A DNA stretch of 64,000 nucleotides from contig DBRG01000017.1 of the NCBI GenBank assembly GCA_002305545.1, forward strand, positions 62,001 through 126,000, given 5' to 3'. A program made the translations under genes and the position numbers. The notes beneath the pieces were generated by a model. The model made no database searches, had not been told where the DNA came from, and saw only the letters and a program-made list of their open reading frames with translations. Below are positions 41,890-49,941 of the stretch, piece after piece (the first letter of the stretch is position 1; the number at the start of each line of letters is the position of its first letter). The DNA is from Bacteroidales bacterium UBA1374. Lineage in GTDB: Bacteria; Bacteroidota; Bacteroidia; Bacteroidales; UBA932.

Positions 41890-43155
41890 ATGAACGTTGA
41901 TGTTGTTCTGGGGCTTCAGTGGGGTGATGAGGGTAAAGGCAAGATAGTAGATTATCTGGCACAACGGTATCCTGTAATCGCCCGTTTCCAGGGAGGACCC
42001 AATGCAGGGCACTCCCTTCATTTTGAAGGCACTTCCTTTGTTCTTCATTCTGTGCCTGCAGGGATCTTTCGCAGCAATACCATGAATATAATAGGTAACG
42101 GCGTTGTGATAGATCCCGTGATATTCGGGGAAGAATGCCGTTCCCTGGAAGCACTGGGGATCCCGGTCAGGGATCGTCTTATGATCTCGAAAAAGGCGCA
42201 TTTGATCCTTCCAACGCACCGTATAATAGATGCAGCCAGCGAGCATTCAAAAGGCGCCTCCCGGATCGGTTCTACCCTGAAAGGCATCGGCCCCGCCTAT
42301 ATGGACAAAACGGGCCGGAACGGGATCCGCGTGGGAGATATTATAGCACCTGATTTCCGGGACCGCTTCCTGGCACTGAAATCAAAGCATATTGCCTTTC
42401 TCAGGCAATTCGACTATACATATGACGCGGACCAGGGGGAAGAAAATTGGCTCAACGCCATTGAATACATGAAAAAGTTTTCCCTGATAGATGCAGAGTA
42501 TTACCTGGCAGATTGCCTGAAGGAAAACAAACGTGTCCTGGCAGAAGGAGCCCAGGGAACCCTTCTGGATATTGATTTTGGATCGTATCCCTATGTGACC
42601 TCATCTTCCACTACTTGTGCCGGAGCCTGTACAGGCCTGGGATTCCCTCCAACCAGGGTAGGCAGGGTGTATGGAATATTCAAAGCTTACTGTACCCGTG
42701 TGGGAAGCGGACCTTTTCCAACTGAACTCAATGACCTGACAGGCGAAATTATCCGGGAGAAAGGCAAAGAATTCGGGGCCACAACGGGAAGGCCCCGGCG
42801 AACGGGATGGCTGGATCTGGTTGCATTGAAATACGCTGTGATCCTCAATGGGGTGACAGATCTGATCATGATGAAAGCCGATGTCCTGGACGCATTTGAC
42901 ACCATAAAAATTGCAACATCCTATATAATTGAGGGACAGGATATCAAACGTGTTCCTTTTGACACACATACTCCAATCACCCCGGTATACAGAGAATTCA
43001 AGGGTTGGGGTAAAAAACTTTCTGGCATTCGAAAAGAAGAAGAATTACCTTACGAATTGATGGCCTATGTGCGGTTTATAGAAGATTCCACAGGGGTTCC
43101 CGTGAAGATCATTTCTCTGGGACCCGACAGGGAACAGACCATTATAAGGGACTGA
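41890..43155 (+). CDS. purA: Adenylosuccinate synthetase
   Basis: GTP-dependent first step from IMP to AMP. The 421-residue protein begins MNVDVVLGLQWGDEGKGKIV, with the P-loop and catalytic Asp, then GGPNAGHS (catalytic His), GSTLKGIGPAY and TTTGRPRRTGWLD-type substrate loop (here GATTGRPRRTGWLD). ATG 41890 fits the family start better than TTG 41884. dxs follows after seven bases. Confidence 0.96.
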   Translation: MNVDVVLGLQWGDEGKGKIVDYLAQRYPVIARFQGGPNAGHSLHFEGTSFVLHSVPAGIFRSNTMNIIGNGVVIDPVIFGEECRSLEALGIPVRDRLMISKKAHLILPTHRIIDAASEHSKGASRIGSTLKGIGPAYMDKTGRNGIRVGDIIAPDFRDRFLALKSKHIAFLRQFDYTYDADQGEENWLNAIEYMKKFSLIDAEYYLADCLKENKRVLAEGAQGTLLDIDFGSYPYVTSSSTTCAGACTGLGFPPTRVGRVYGIFKAYCTRVGSGPFPTELNDLTGEIIREKGKEFGATTGRPRRTGWLDLVALKYAVILNGVTDLIMMKADVLDAFDTIKIATSYIIEGQDIKRVPFDTHTPITPVYREFKGWGKKLSGIRKEEELPYELMAYVRFIEDSTGVPVKIISLGPDREQTIIRD

Positions 43156-43162
43156 TCATATC

Positions 43163-45043
43163 ATGGATAATCTGATTGAACAAATTAACAGCCCGGAAGA
43201 CCTGAAGAAACTAAGGCCGGAAGAATTGCCTCAACTGTGCGCGGAAATCAGGAAATACATTACCGAGTGCTGTTCACGCAATCCCGGTCACCTGGGAGCC
43301 AGCCTGGGCACTGTAGAACTGACAGTAGCCATTCATTATGTATACGATGCTCCTAAAGACAAGATCATCTGGGATGTGGGCCACCAGGCTTATGCACACA
43401 AGATCCTTACAGGACGTCGCAAAGAGTTTCTGAAAAATCGCTGTTACAATGGTTTGAGCGGATTTCCCAAAAGGGATGAAAGCCCCTATGACGCCTTCGG
43501 GACCGGGCATTCTTCCACTTCGATATCGGCAGCACTTGGCTTTGCTACAGCCGCGGCCATGCGTAAAAGTGGTGAAAAAACCGTTGCAATTATTGGGGAT
43601 GGTTCCATGACGGCAGGGTTGGCGTATGAAGGGTTGAACAATGCCGGGGGAAGCAACGCAGATATACTTGTGGTACTCAATGACAACAAGATGTCCATTG
43701 AGCCGAATGTGGGCGGATTGCACAACTCACTCCTGAAACTGACGACCTCTGTCCGTTATAACAGGCTAAAGATGAAAACCTGGAAAGCTTTGGGTTCGGG
43801 AACCATACGGGATGCGGTACAGGATTTGGTCAAAGCCGGAAAGCGTCTTGTGGTTAAGAACAGCACGTTGTTCCAACCGCTGGGCATCCGGTATTTTGGC
43901 CCGGTTGACGGGCATGACGTAATCCAGCTAGTCAACACATTCAAAAAGCTCAGAAGCCTTAAGGAACCACGTTTGCTGCACGTTCTTACTGTAAAGGGAA
44001 AAGGATACGCACCGGCAGAGAATGACCAGCCCACATGGCATGCTCCCGGGCTTTTTGATGCGGAAACAGGACACAGGCTCACCGATGATGATCCTGATAT
44101 CCCAAAAAAGACAAGGTTTCAGGATGTCTTCGGCCATACACTGCTGGAATTAGCCCGCTCCAATCCCGACATTGTAGGCATAACCCCGGCCATGCCAAGC
44201 GGCTGTTCCATGAATCTTATGATGGAAGAAATGCCAGACAGGTGTTTTGACGTTGGAATTGCCGAGCAACATGCTGTCACCTTTTCCGCAGGCCTTGCCG
44301 CGGCCGGTTACCTGCCCTATTGCAACATCTATTCCAGTTTCATGCAAAGGGCATATGACTCGGTGATCCATGATGTGGCCATCCAGAACCTGAAAGTGGT
44401 TTTCTGCCTGGACAGAGGCGGACTGGTTGGAGAAGACGGGGTGACCCATCACGGAGCATACGATCTGGCTTATTTCAATTGTATTCCGGGTCTGATCGTG
44501 GCCGCTCCCATGGACGAAGTGGAGCTGAGAAACATGCTTTACTCGGCACAGGATAAAAGATACACAGCCATCAGCATCCGTTACCCCAGGGGAACGGGTG
44601 CCGGGATCAGGGATTGGAGAAGGCCTTTTCAGTATCTTGAACCAGGCAGGGCACGGATCTTGTCCCAGGGTAAAGACATGGCACTGCTGAGCCTGGGCGC
44701 TGCCGGTATCATGGGAGCTGCCGCAGTGGCAAAAGCTGTTGAAAAAGGAATATCTGTTCAACATTACGATATGCGTTTCCTCAAACCAATTGATGAAAAA
44801 GTCCTGGAACATGTATCCCGCAATTTCAGCAAAGTCATCACCCTGGAAGACGGCTGTCTGATAGGAGGACTGCACAGTACTGTGTCCACTTATATGGCAA
44901 GACATAATGAGGCAATAAGCAAGGTAACAGGACTCGGGATCCCTGACCGTTATGTTCAGCACGGTAAAGCAAAGCAACTGTACCATGAATGCGGGTACGA
45001 TACCGAGAGCATCCTTCAGTCAATAATTGCCCTGGCCGGATAA
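43163..45043 (+). CDS. dxs: 1-deoxy-D-xylulose-5-phosphate synthase
   Basis: Thiamine-diphosphate enzyme that starts the MEP pathway from pyruvate and glyceraldehyde 3-phosphate. The 626 residues show GHLGASLGTVELTVAIHYV, WDVGHQAYAHKILTGR, the TPP motif GDGSMTAGLAYEGLNNAG, GIAEQHAVTFSAGLA (catalytic Glu) and DRGGLVGEDGVTHHG. Standard length. It follows purA closely; ispH, the last enzyme of the pathway, is at the left edge of the window. Confidence 0.96.
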   Translation: MDNLIEQINSPEDLKKLRPEELPQLCAEIRKYITECCSRNPGHLGASLGTVELTVAIHYVYDAPKDKIIWDVGHQAYAHKILTGRRKEFLKNRCYNGLSGFPKRDESPYDAFGTGHSSTSISAALGFATAAAMRKSGEKTVAIIGDGSMTAGLAYEGLNNAGGSNADILVVLNDNKMSIEPNVGGLHNSLLKLTTSVRYNRLKMKTWKALGSGTIRDAVQDLVKAGKRLVVKNSTLFQPLGIRYFGPVDGHDVIQLVNTFKKLRSLKEPRLLHVLTVKGKGYAPAENDQPTWHAPGLFDAETGHRLTDDDPDIPKKTRFQDVFGHTLLELARSNPDIVGITPAMPSGCSMNLMMEEMPDRCFDVGIAEQHAVTFSAGLAAAGYLPYCNIYSSFMQRAYDSVIHDVAIQNLKVVFCLDRGGLVGEDGVTHHGAYDLAYFNCIPGLIVAAPMDEVELRNMLYSAQDKRYTAISIRYPRGTGAGIRDWRRPFQYLEPGRARILSQGKDMALLSLGAAGIMGAAAVAKAVEKGISVQHYDMRFLKPIDEKVLEHVSRNFSKVITLEDGCLIGGLHSTVSTYMARHNEAISKVTGLGIPDRYVQHGKAKQLYHECGYDTESILQSIIALAG

Positions 45044-45094
45044 GTTGTAGTTCTTAGGAATCATTGTAATAGCGGGAGTTTTTTGTTGTTTTTT

Positions 45095-45125
45095 TTTGGT
45101 AGTTTGTAGAAATGGTTTATCTTTG
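45095..45125 (+). promoter_or_regulatory. Full Bacteroidota-type promoter for the tRNA-tuf cluster
   Basis: TTTG at 45095-45098 (-33) and TATCTTTG at 45118-45125 (-7) are separated by 19 bases, the best -33/-7 pair in the window. Transcription would start near 45131, about 20 bases before tRNA-Thr. Confidence 0.7.
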
Positions 45126-45151
45126 CCGCTCCAAAATGCCGGGATGTTTTT

Positions 45152-45225
45152 GCCGATGTAGCTCAGTTGGTCAGAGCAGCTGATTTGTAATCAGCAGGTC
45201 GTGGGTTCGAATCCCTCTATCGGCT
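45152..45225 (+). tRNA. tRNA-Thr (anticodon TGT)
   Basis: Full cloverleaf of 74 bases. Acceptor GCCGATG pairs with TATCGGC; anticodon stem GCTGA/TCAGC encloses loop TTTGTAA, giving anticodon TGT; the T-loop reads GTTCGAATC. CCA is not encoded. First tRNA of the cluster upstream of tuf. Confidence 0.95.
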
Positions 45226-45255
45226 CGGTTGTTGTTTGACAAAATGAATTATTGA

Positions 45256-45338
45256 GGGAGGGTACCAAAGCGGCCAACTGGGGCAGACTGTAAATCTGCT
45301 GACGCACGTCTACGTAGGTTCGAATCCTGCCCCTCCCA
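45256..45338 (+). tRNA. tRNA-Tyr (anticodon GTA)
   Basis: 83 bases with the long variable arm of tRNA-Tyr. Acceptor GGGAGGG/CCCTCCC; anticodon stem GCAGA/TCTGC with loop CTGTAAA; T-loop GTTCGAATC; discriminator A. Confidence 0.95.
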
Positions 45339-45344
45339 CACCAT

Positions 45345-45420
45345 GCGGAAGTAGCTCAGTTGGTAGAGCATCAGCCTTCCAAGCTGAGGGTCGCGAGTTC
45401 GAACCTCGTCTTCCGCTCCA
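45345..45420 (+). tRNA. tRNA-Gly (anticodon TCC), CCA encoded
   Basis: Acceptor GCGGAAG/CTTCCGC, loop CTTCCAA giving anticodon TCC, T-loop GTTCGAACC. The gene encodes the 3' CCA (45418-45420), unlike its cluster neighbours. Confidence 0.95.
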
Positions 45421-45435
45421 ATAGGCACAAAAAAG

Positions 45436-45507
45436 GCCAGTGTAGCTCAGGGGTAGAGCGCTTCCTTGGTAAGGAAGAGGTCATGAGTTCAAATCTCATC
45501 ACCGGCT
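45436..45507 (+). tRNA. tRNA-Thr (anticodon GGT)
   Basis: 72 bases. Anticodon stem CTTCC/GGAAG with loop TTGGTAA, anticodon GGT; T-loop GTTCAAATC. The acceptor stem GCCAGTG/CACCGGC has an A-C mismatch at the fourth pair; the other six pair. It lies 36 bases before tuf. Confidence 0.93.
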
Positions 45508-45543
45508 CAAATTTACATTATTGAGTTATTAAATTATTAAGTT

Positions 45544-46731
45544 ATGGCAAAAGAAACCTACAAAAGGGATAAACCCCACGTAAACATTGGAACCATTGGT
45601 CACGTAGACCATGGAAAAACCACGCTGACAGCCGCCATTACCCAGGTACTGGCAAAAAAGGGCCTGTCTGAAATACGTTCATTCGATTCTATTGATAACG
45701 CTCCTGAAGAAAAAGAACGCGGTATCACCATCAATACATCTCACGTTGAATATCAGACTGCTTCCCGTCACTACGCACACGTTGACTGCCCGGGACACGC
45801 CGACTACGTGAAGAACATGGTTACCGGTGCTGCCCAGATGGACGGGGCTATCCTAGTTGTTGCTGCTACAGACGGTCCCATGCCCCAAACCAACGAGCAC
45901 GTTCTGCTTGCCCGCCAGGTGAACGTTCCCCAAATCGTTGTGTTCCTGAATAAATGTGACATGGTTGATGATACGGAAATGCTTGACCTGGTTGAGCTGG
46001 AAGTACGCGACCTGCTATCAAAATACAATTTTGACGGAGACAATGCTCCCGTTATCCGCGGCTCTGCATTGGGTGCCCTTAATGGGGAAGCACAGTGGGA
46101 AGAAAAAGTGATGGAGCTGATGGATGCTGTCGACTCTTATATTCCCATTCCACTTCGTGAAAACGAGAAACCTTTCATTATGCCCGTAGAGGACATTTTC
46201 TCGATTACCGGACGTGGAACCGTTGCTACCGGCCGTATAGAAACCGGTGTTATCAAAACCGGTGATCAGATCGAGATTGTAGGTCTTGGTGAAAAGCCCA
46301 AAACGAGCGTGGTAACTGGTGTTGAAATGTTCCGCAAGATACTTGACAGGGGTGAAGCCGGTGATAACGTAGGGCTGTTGCTCCGCGGGATTGACAAGAA
46401 AGAGGTAAAACGCGGCCAGGTTATCTGCCGGCCGGGGACCATTACCCCTCACAAGAAATTCTCTGCAGGAATTTACGTTCTCAAGAAAGACGAAGGCGGA
46501 CGCCACACTCCTTTCCACAATAAATACCGTCCCCAGTTCTTCCTCCGTACCCTTGACGTTACGGGAGAAGTTCAACTGCCCGAGGGCGTGGACATGGTGA
46601 TGCCGGGTGACAACGTTACCATTAACGTGGAACTGATTTACCCCGTAGCCATTAATGAAGGACTCCGTTTCGCTATCCGCGAAGGTGGCCGTACGGTAGG
46701 TGCAGGTCAGATCACACAAGTTGGTGACTGA
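45544..46731 (+). CDS. tuf: Elongation factor Tu
   Basis: GTPase that brings aminoacyl-tRNA to the ribosome. The 395-residue protein has GHVDHGKTTLTAAIT (G1), the switch I region EKERGITINTSHVEY, DCPGHADYVKNM (G3), NKCDMVDD (G4) and GSALG (G5), then domains 2 and 3 ending GRTVGAGQITQV. It stands in the tRNA-Thr-Tyr-Gly-Thr-tuf-tRNA-Trp-secE order characteristic of Bacteroidota. A strong hairpin follows. Confidence 0.98.
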   Translation: MAKETYKRDKPHVNIGTIGHVDHGKTTLTAAITQVLAKKGLSEIRSFDSIDNAPEEKERGITINTSHVEYQTASRHYAHVDCPGHADYVKNMVTGAAQMDGAILVVAATDGPMPQTNEHVLLARQVNVPQIVVFLNKCDMVDDTEMLDLVELEVRDLLSKYNFDGDNAPVIRGSALGALNGEAQWEEKVMELMDAVDSYIPIPLRENEKPFIMPVEDIFSITGRGTVATGRIETGVIKTGDQIEIVGLGEKPKTSVVTGVEMFRKILDRGEAGDNVGLLLRGIDKKEVKRGQVICRPGTITPHKKFSAGIYVLKKDEGGRHTPFHNKYRPQFFLRTLDVTGEVQLPEGVDMVMPGDNVTINVELIYPVAINEGLRFAIREGGRTVGAGQITQVGD

Positions 46732-46753
46732 TACCTTGCTGAATAAGCTATAA

Positions 46754-46790
46754 GCACAGGTGTGGCCGTATTATAACGGCCTACCTGTGT
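46754..46790 (+). terminator. Long hairpin between tuf and tRNA-Trp
   Basis: A stem of about 15 base pairs with one bulged base (arms 46754-46769 and 46776-46790, loop ATTATA). No T run follows, so it is more likely an RNA-processing or attenuation structure than a classical terminator. Confidence 0.55.
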
Positions 46791-46795
46791 CTGAT

Positions 46796-46866
46796 AGGGG
46801 CATAGTTTAAGGGTAGAATAGCGGTCTCCAAAACCGTTGATGGGCGTTCGAGTCGCTCTGCCCCTG
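46796..46866 (+). tRNA. tRNA-Trp (anticodon CCA)
   Basis: 71 bases. Acceptor AGGGGCA/TGCCCCT, anticodon stem GCGGT/ACCGT with loop CTCCAAA (anticodon CCA), T-loop GTTCGAGTC, discriminator G. CCA end not encoded. Lies between tuf and secE. Confidence 0.95.
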
Positions 46867-46867
46867 C

Positions 46868-46895
46868 AAATACAGGATGTTACGGCCCTGTATTT
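46868..46895 (+). other. Hairpin upstream of secE
   Basis: AAATACAGG (46868-46876) pairs with CCTGTATTT (46887-46895) across a ten-base loop. It follows tRNA-Trp by one base and may mark the processing boundary of the tRNA in the tuf-secE transcript. Confidence 0.5.
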
Positions 46896-46950
46896 ATAAC
46901 CTCAACTACGGGAGAAGCTTCCACCTCCACGTGTTGCTAATAAACAAACA

Positions 46951-47145
46951 ATGAGCAAAATCGGAATGTATTTCAAAGACTCCTACAGTGAGCTGGTTCA
47001 TAAAGTGAGCTGGCCTGCATGGGGTCAACTGCAGAACAGTGCGATTATTGTAATGGTGGCTTCGGTCATCTTTGCATTAGTCATCTTTGCAATGGATTTT
47101 ACATTTAGGAATCTGATGGAGTTTCTCTACAAGGCATTGTATTAA
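46951..47145 (+). CDS. secE: Preprotein translocase subunit SecE
   Basis: Essential clamp of the SecYEG channel. The 64-residue protein has the amphipathic helix ELVHKVSWPAWGQLQNSAII, with the conserved KVSWP, and one membrane helix (IVMVASVIFALVIFAMDF). The short single-helix form is usual outside Gammaproteobacteria. Eleven bases before nusG. Confidence 0.94.
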   Translation: MSKIGMYFKDSYSELVHKVSWPAWGQLQNSAIIVMVASVIFALVIFAMDFTFRNLMEFLYKALY

Positions 47146-47156
47146 ATTATAGGGAA

Positions 47157-47705
47157 ATGACAGAAGCTACCAAAAAATGGTACGTTGTAAGAGCGGCCGG
47201 AGGTAAAGAGAAAAAAGCCAGGGAATATATTGAGAATGAAGTGAAACGTCTTCATCTTGAAAACTTGGTTTCCCAGGTTCTGATCCCTACTGAAAAGATA
47301 TACCAGGTTAAAAATGGTAAAAAGATCAGTAAGGAGCGTATTTTTTATCCCGGCTACATTCTGATAGAAGTCGCGCTTACGCCGGAAATTCAGCACCTTA
47401 TCACAAGTATGCCACATGTATCGGGTTTTCTGGGAGCTGTTAAAGGAGGGGACCCCGTTCCCGTCCGCTTATCAGAAATCAACAGGATTCTGGGTAAAGT
47501 GGATGAACAGGCTGAAAGGGAAGAAGAAAACATCACTCCTTATCTTGTCGGAGAGGCAGTCAAGGTTATTGACGGGCCATTCAACGGATTCAACGGAACC
47601 GTGGAAGAAATCATTGAAGACAAGAAAAAACTGAAAGTGATGGTAAAAATCTTCGGCCGGAAGACCTTGCTTGAGCTGGGCTTTGTTCAGGTTGAAAAAG
47701 AATAA
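47157..47705 (+). CDS. nusG: Transcription termination/antitermination protein NusG
   Basis: Binds RNA polymerase and links it to Rho or the leading ribosome. The 182-residue protein has the NGN domain (KKWYVVRAAGGKEKKAREYI; FYPGYILIEVAL) and a C-terminal KOW domain (GEAVKVIDGPFNGFNGTVEE). Standard Bacteroidota length. It precedes rplK by 13 bases. Confidence 0.96.
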   Translation: MTEATKKWYVVRAAGGKEKKAREYIENEVKRLHLENLVSQVLIPTEKIYQVKNGKKISKERIFYPGYILIEVALTPEIQHLITSMPHVSGFLGAVKGGDPVPVRLSEINRILGKVDEQAEREEENITPYLVGEAVKVIDGPFNGFNGTVEEIIEDKKKLKVMVKIFGRKTLLELGFVQVEKE

Positions 47706-47718
47706 ATAATCAATCATT

Positions 47719-48165
47719 ATGGCTAAAGAGATTGCCGGATTAATCAAATTACAGATTAAAGGCGGTGCTGCCAACCCTTCGCCCCCGGTAGGACCGGCGC
47801 TGGGCTCCAAGGGCGTGAACATAATGGAGTTCTGCAAAAAATTCAATGCGCAGACACAGGACCGTGCAGGAAAAGTACTGCCGGTCATCATTACTGTTTA
47901 CAGCGATAAATCTTTTACGTTTATCGTTAAGCAACCGCCAATTGCTGTTCAATTGAAAGAGGCTGCCAAAATTACGACAGGTTCTGCCGAACCCAACCGT
48001 AATAAGGTCGCTTCGGTTACCTGGGATCAGGTCCGCACCATTGCTGAAAACAAAATGCAGGATATGAATGCCTTCACCTTGAAATCAGCTATGAGCATGG
48101 TGGCCGGTACTGCGCGCAGTATGGGCATCACCGTGAGCGGAGAGGTCCCGGAAGGTGTTAATTAA
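47719..48165 (+). CDS. rplK: 50S ribosomal protein uL11
   Basis: Part of the GTPase-associated centre. The 148 residues show the N-terminal domain GGAANPSPPVGPALGSKGVN (thiostrepton-site prolines present) and the rRNA-binding C-terminal domain with AGTARSMGITV. First of rplK-rplA-rplJ-rplL. Confidence 0.97.
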   Translation: MAKEIAGLIKLQIKGGAANPSPPVGPALGSKGVNIMEFCKKFNAQTQDRAGKVLPVIITVYSDKSFTFIVKQPPIAVQLKEAAKITTGSAEPNRNKVASVTWDQVRTIAENKMQDMNAFTLKSAMSMVAGTARSMGITVSGEVPEGVN

Positions 48166-48179
48166 ACTTCTATGCAGAA

Positions 48180-48881
48180 ATGAGTAAACTTACTAAAAAT
48201 CAAAAAGTAGTATACGCCAGGGTCGATTCTGACAAACAGTACAAGTTGTCCGAGGCCAGTGAGCTGATCGGACAGACCAGTTTCACCAAGTTTGACGCCT
48301 CGGTGGACATTGCTGTGCGTCTGGGTGTTGATCCGCGCAAAGCAAACCAGATGGTTCGCGGCGTTGTAACTCTTCCGCATGGAACGGGAAAACAAGTGCG
48401 TGTACTGGTTCTCTGTACCCCCGACAAGGAGGAGGAAGCTACAAGCGCAGGTGCCGACCACGTAGGTCTTGATCAGTATATTGAAAAAATCAAAGGTGGA
48501 TGGACAGATATCGATGTGATTATCTGTACCCCCTCTGTCATGGCCAAAATCGGACCTATCGGCCGTATTCTTGGTCCCCGTGGACTGATGCCCAATCCAA
48601 AAACTGGAACTGTTACCATGGAGATTGGAAAGGCTGTTAAAGAGGTCAAGGCAGGGAAAATTGACTTTAAGGTCGATAAGACAGGGATCATCCACGCTTC
48701 TATTGGGAAAGTATCCTTTGATGCCAAAAAGATCCAGGAAAATGCCCAGGAGTTTCTTAATACCGTGATCAAACTGAAACCGCAGGCCCTTAAGGGAACT
48801 TATATCAAAAGTATAACCCTTTCCACAACCATGGGACCGGGTCTTGCCATTGATGTCAAATCAGGTACAGCTGCAGAATAA
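48180..48881 (+). CDS. rplA: 50S ribosomal protein uL1
   Basis: L1-stalk protein that helps release deacylated tRNA. The 233 residues include VDIAVRLGVDPRKANQMVRG, TLPHGTGK, LGPRGLMPNPKTGTV and the C-terminal TTMGPGLAID. It starts 14 bases after rplK. In other bacteria L1 represses this operon; no binding site was identified here. Confidence 0.97.
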   Translation: MSKLTKNQKVVYARVDSDKQYKLSEASELIGQTSFTKFDASVDIAVRLGVDPRKANQMVRGVVTLPHGTGKQVRVLVLCTPDKEEEATSAGADHVGLDQYIEKIKGGWTDIDVIICTPSVMAKIGPIGRILGPRGLMPNPKTGTVTMEIGKAVKEVKAGKIDFKVDKTGIIHASIGKVSFDAKKIQENAQEFLNTVIKLKPQALKGTYIKSITLSTTMGPGLAIDVKSGTAAE

Positions 48882-48896
48882 AGAATATTGTGTATT

Positions 48897-49418
48897 ATGA
48901 AGAAAGAACAAAAAGGACAGATAATTGAAAGTTTGGCAGCTCAGCTCAAGACAACCCCTGATTTTTATGTTGTGAACATTGAAGGACTTGATGCCGGGAA
49001 AACTTCCCTGCTCCGTCGTGAATGCTTTGCACAGAACATCAAACTGGTTGTTGTAAAGAACACCCTGCTAAAACGTACGCTGGAAATGGCGGGTATTGAG
49101 GAAATGAAACTGCTTTTCCCCGTACTTGAAGGATCCACAGCTGTTATGTTCACTGAAAATGTCAATGCTCCGGCCAGACTGATCAAATCATTCGGCCAGG
49201 AAAACAAGAAACCCGTTTTCAAGGGAGCATTGGTTCAGGAATGCGCCTACGTTGGGGAAGATCAGCTGGATAACCTGATCAATATCAAATCCCGTGAAGA
49301 ACTCATTGGAGATATTGCAGGCCTGATCCTGTCTCCTGCACAAAGACTTGTATTGGCTGTCAAGGCAGCTGGTAGCAATATGGCCGGAATTGTAAAAACC
49401 CTGGCCGAACGTGAATAA
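48897..49418 (+). CDS. rplJ: 50S ribosomal protein uL10
   Basis: Stalk base that anchors bL12 dimers. The 173-residue protein starts MKKEQKGQIIESLAAQLK and contains LRRECFAQNIKLVVVKNTLL and the C-terminal bL12-binding helix. ATG 48897 is used; a TTG three codons upstream lies in the spacer. The gap after rplA is only 15 bases, too short for the E. coli-type L10 leader. Confidence 0.95.
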   Translation: MKKEQKGQIIESLAAQLKTTPDFYVVNIEGLDAGKTSLLRRECFAQNIKLVVVKNTLLKRTLEMAGIEEMKLLFPVLEGSTAVMFTENVNAPARLIKSFGQENKKPVFKGALVQECAYVGEDQLDNLINIKSREELIGDIAGLILSPAQRLVLAVKAAGSNMAGIVKTLAERE

Positions 49419-49458
49419 TCATTAACAGGTAAAACAAAATTTTTAATTATAAAAAATC

Positions 49459-49836
49459 ATGGCAGAATTGAAACAAATGGCAGAAGCCATTGCTAATCTT
49501 ACCATTAAAGAAGCTATTGAATTAGCAAACATCCTCAAAGACGAATACGGAATTGAACCCGCTGCCGCTGCTGTCGCGGTTGCCGCTGCTCCCGGTGCTG
49601 CCGGACCGGCCGCCGAAGTTGAACAAACTCAATTTGATGTGATACTTACTTCCGCCGGACAGGCTAAGCTGCAAGTCATCAAAGTGGTTAAAGAAATAAC
49701 CGCTCTGGGACTCAAAGAAGCTAAAGATCTGGTTGACGGTGTACCTAAATCCGTGAAGGAAAAAGTAAGCAAAGCAGAAGCAGAACAAATCAAATCACAA
49801 ATTGAAGAGGCCGGCGGGGAAGTTGAAATTAAATAA
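49459..49836 (+). CDS. rplL: 50S ribosomal protein bL12
   Basis: Mobile stalk protein that recruits translation GTPases. The 125 residues have the N-terminal dimer helix, an Ala/Val/Pro hinge (AAAAVAVAAAPGAAGPAAEV) and the C-terminal factor-binding domain KLQVIKVVKEITALGLKEAK. Two hairpins follow before rpoB. Confidence 0.97.
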   Translation: MAELKQMAEAIANLTIKEAIELANILKDEYGIEPAAAAVAVAAAPGAAGPAAEVEQTQFDVILTSAGQAKLQVIKVVKEITALGLKEAKDLVDGVPKSVKEKVSKAEAEQIKSQIEEAGGEVEIK

Positions 49837-49842
49837 ACTCAC

Positions 49843-49904
49843 TTCCCGTCCAAATCGGGAACGGTACCAGGTTTAGGACCCCTAAGGGGGTTCTAAGCCT
49901 TTTT
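49843..49904 (+). terminator. Tandem hairpins between rplL and rpoB, probable attenuator
   Basis: The first hairpin is TTCCCG/CGGGAA (49843-49861). The second has 13-base arms at 49870-49882 and 49887-49899 with loop TAAG, followed by TTTTT. This is a good intrinsic terminator placed inside the operon, suited to reducing rpoBC relative to bL12. No separate rpoB promoter is evident in the 37 bases that remain. Confidence 0.85.
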
Positions 49905-49941
49905 GTCGTTAAAACGTTTATTTTCAACTAATCCTTAAAAA

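Noticed and set aside
44150..44986. A 278-codon minus-strand frame inside dxs
   Set aside because: Antisense shadow of dxs; Cys/His-rich composition without family motifs.
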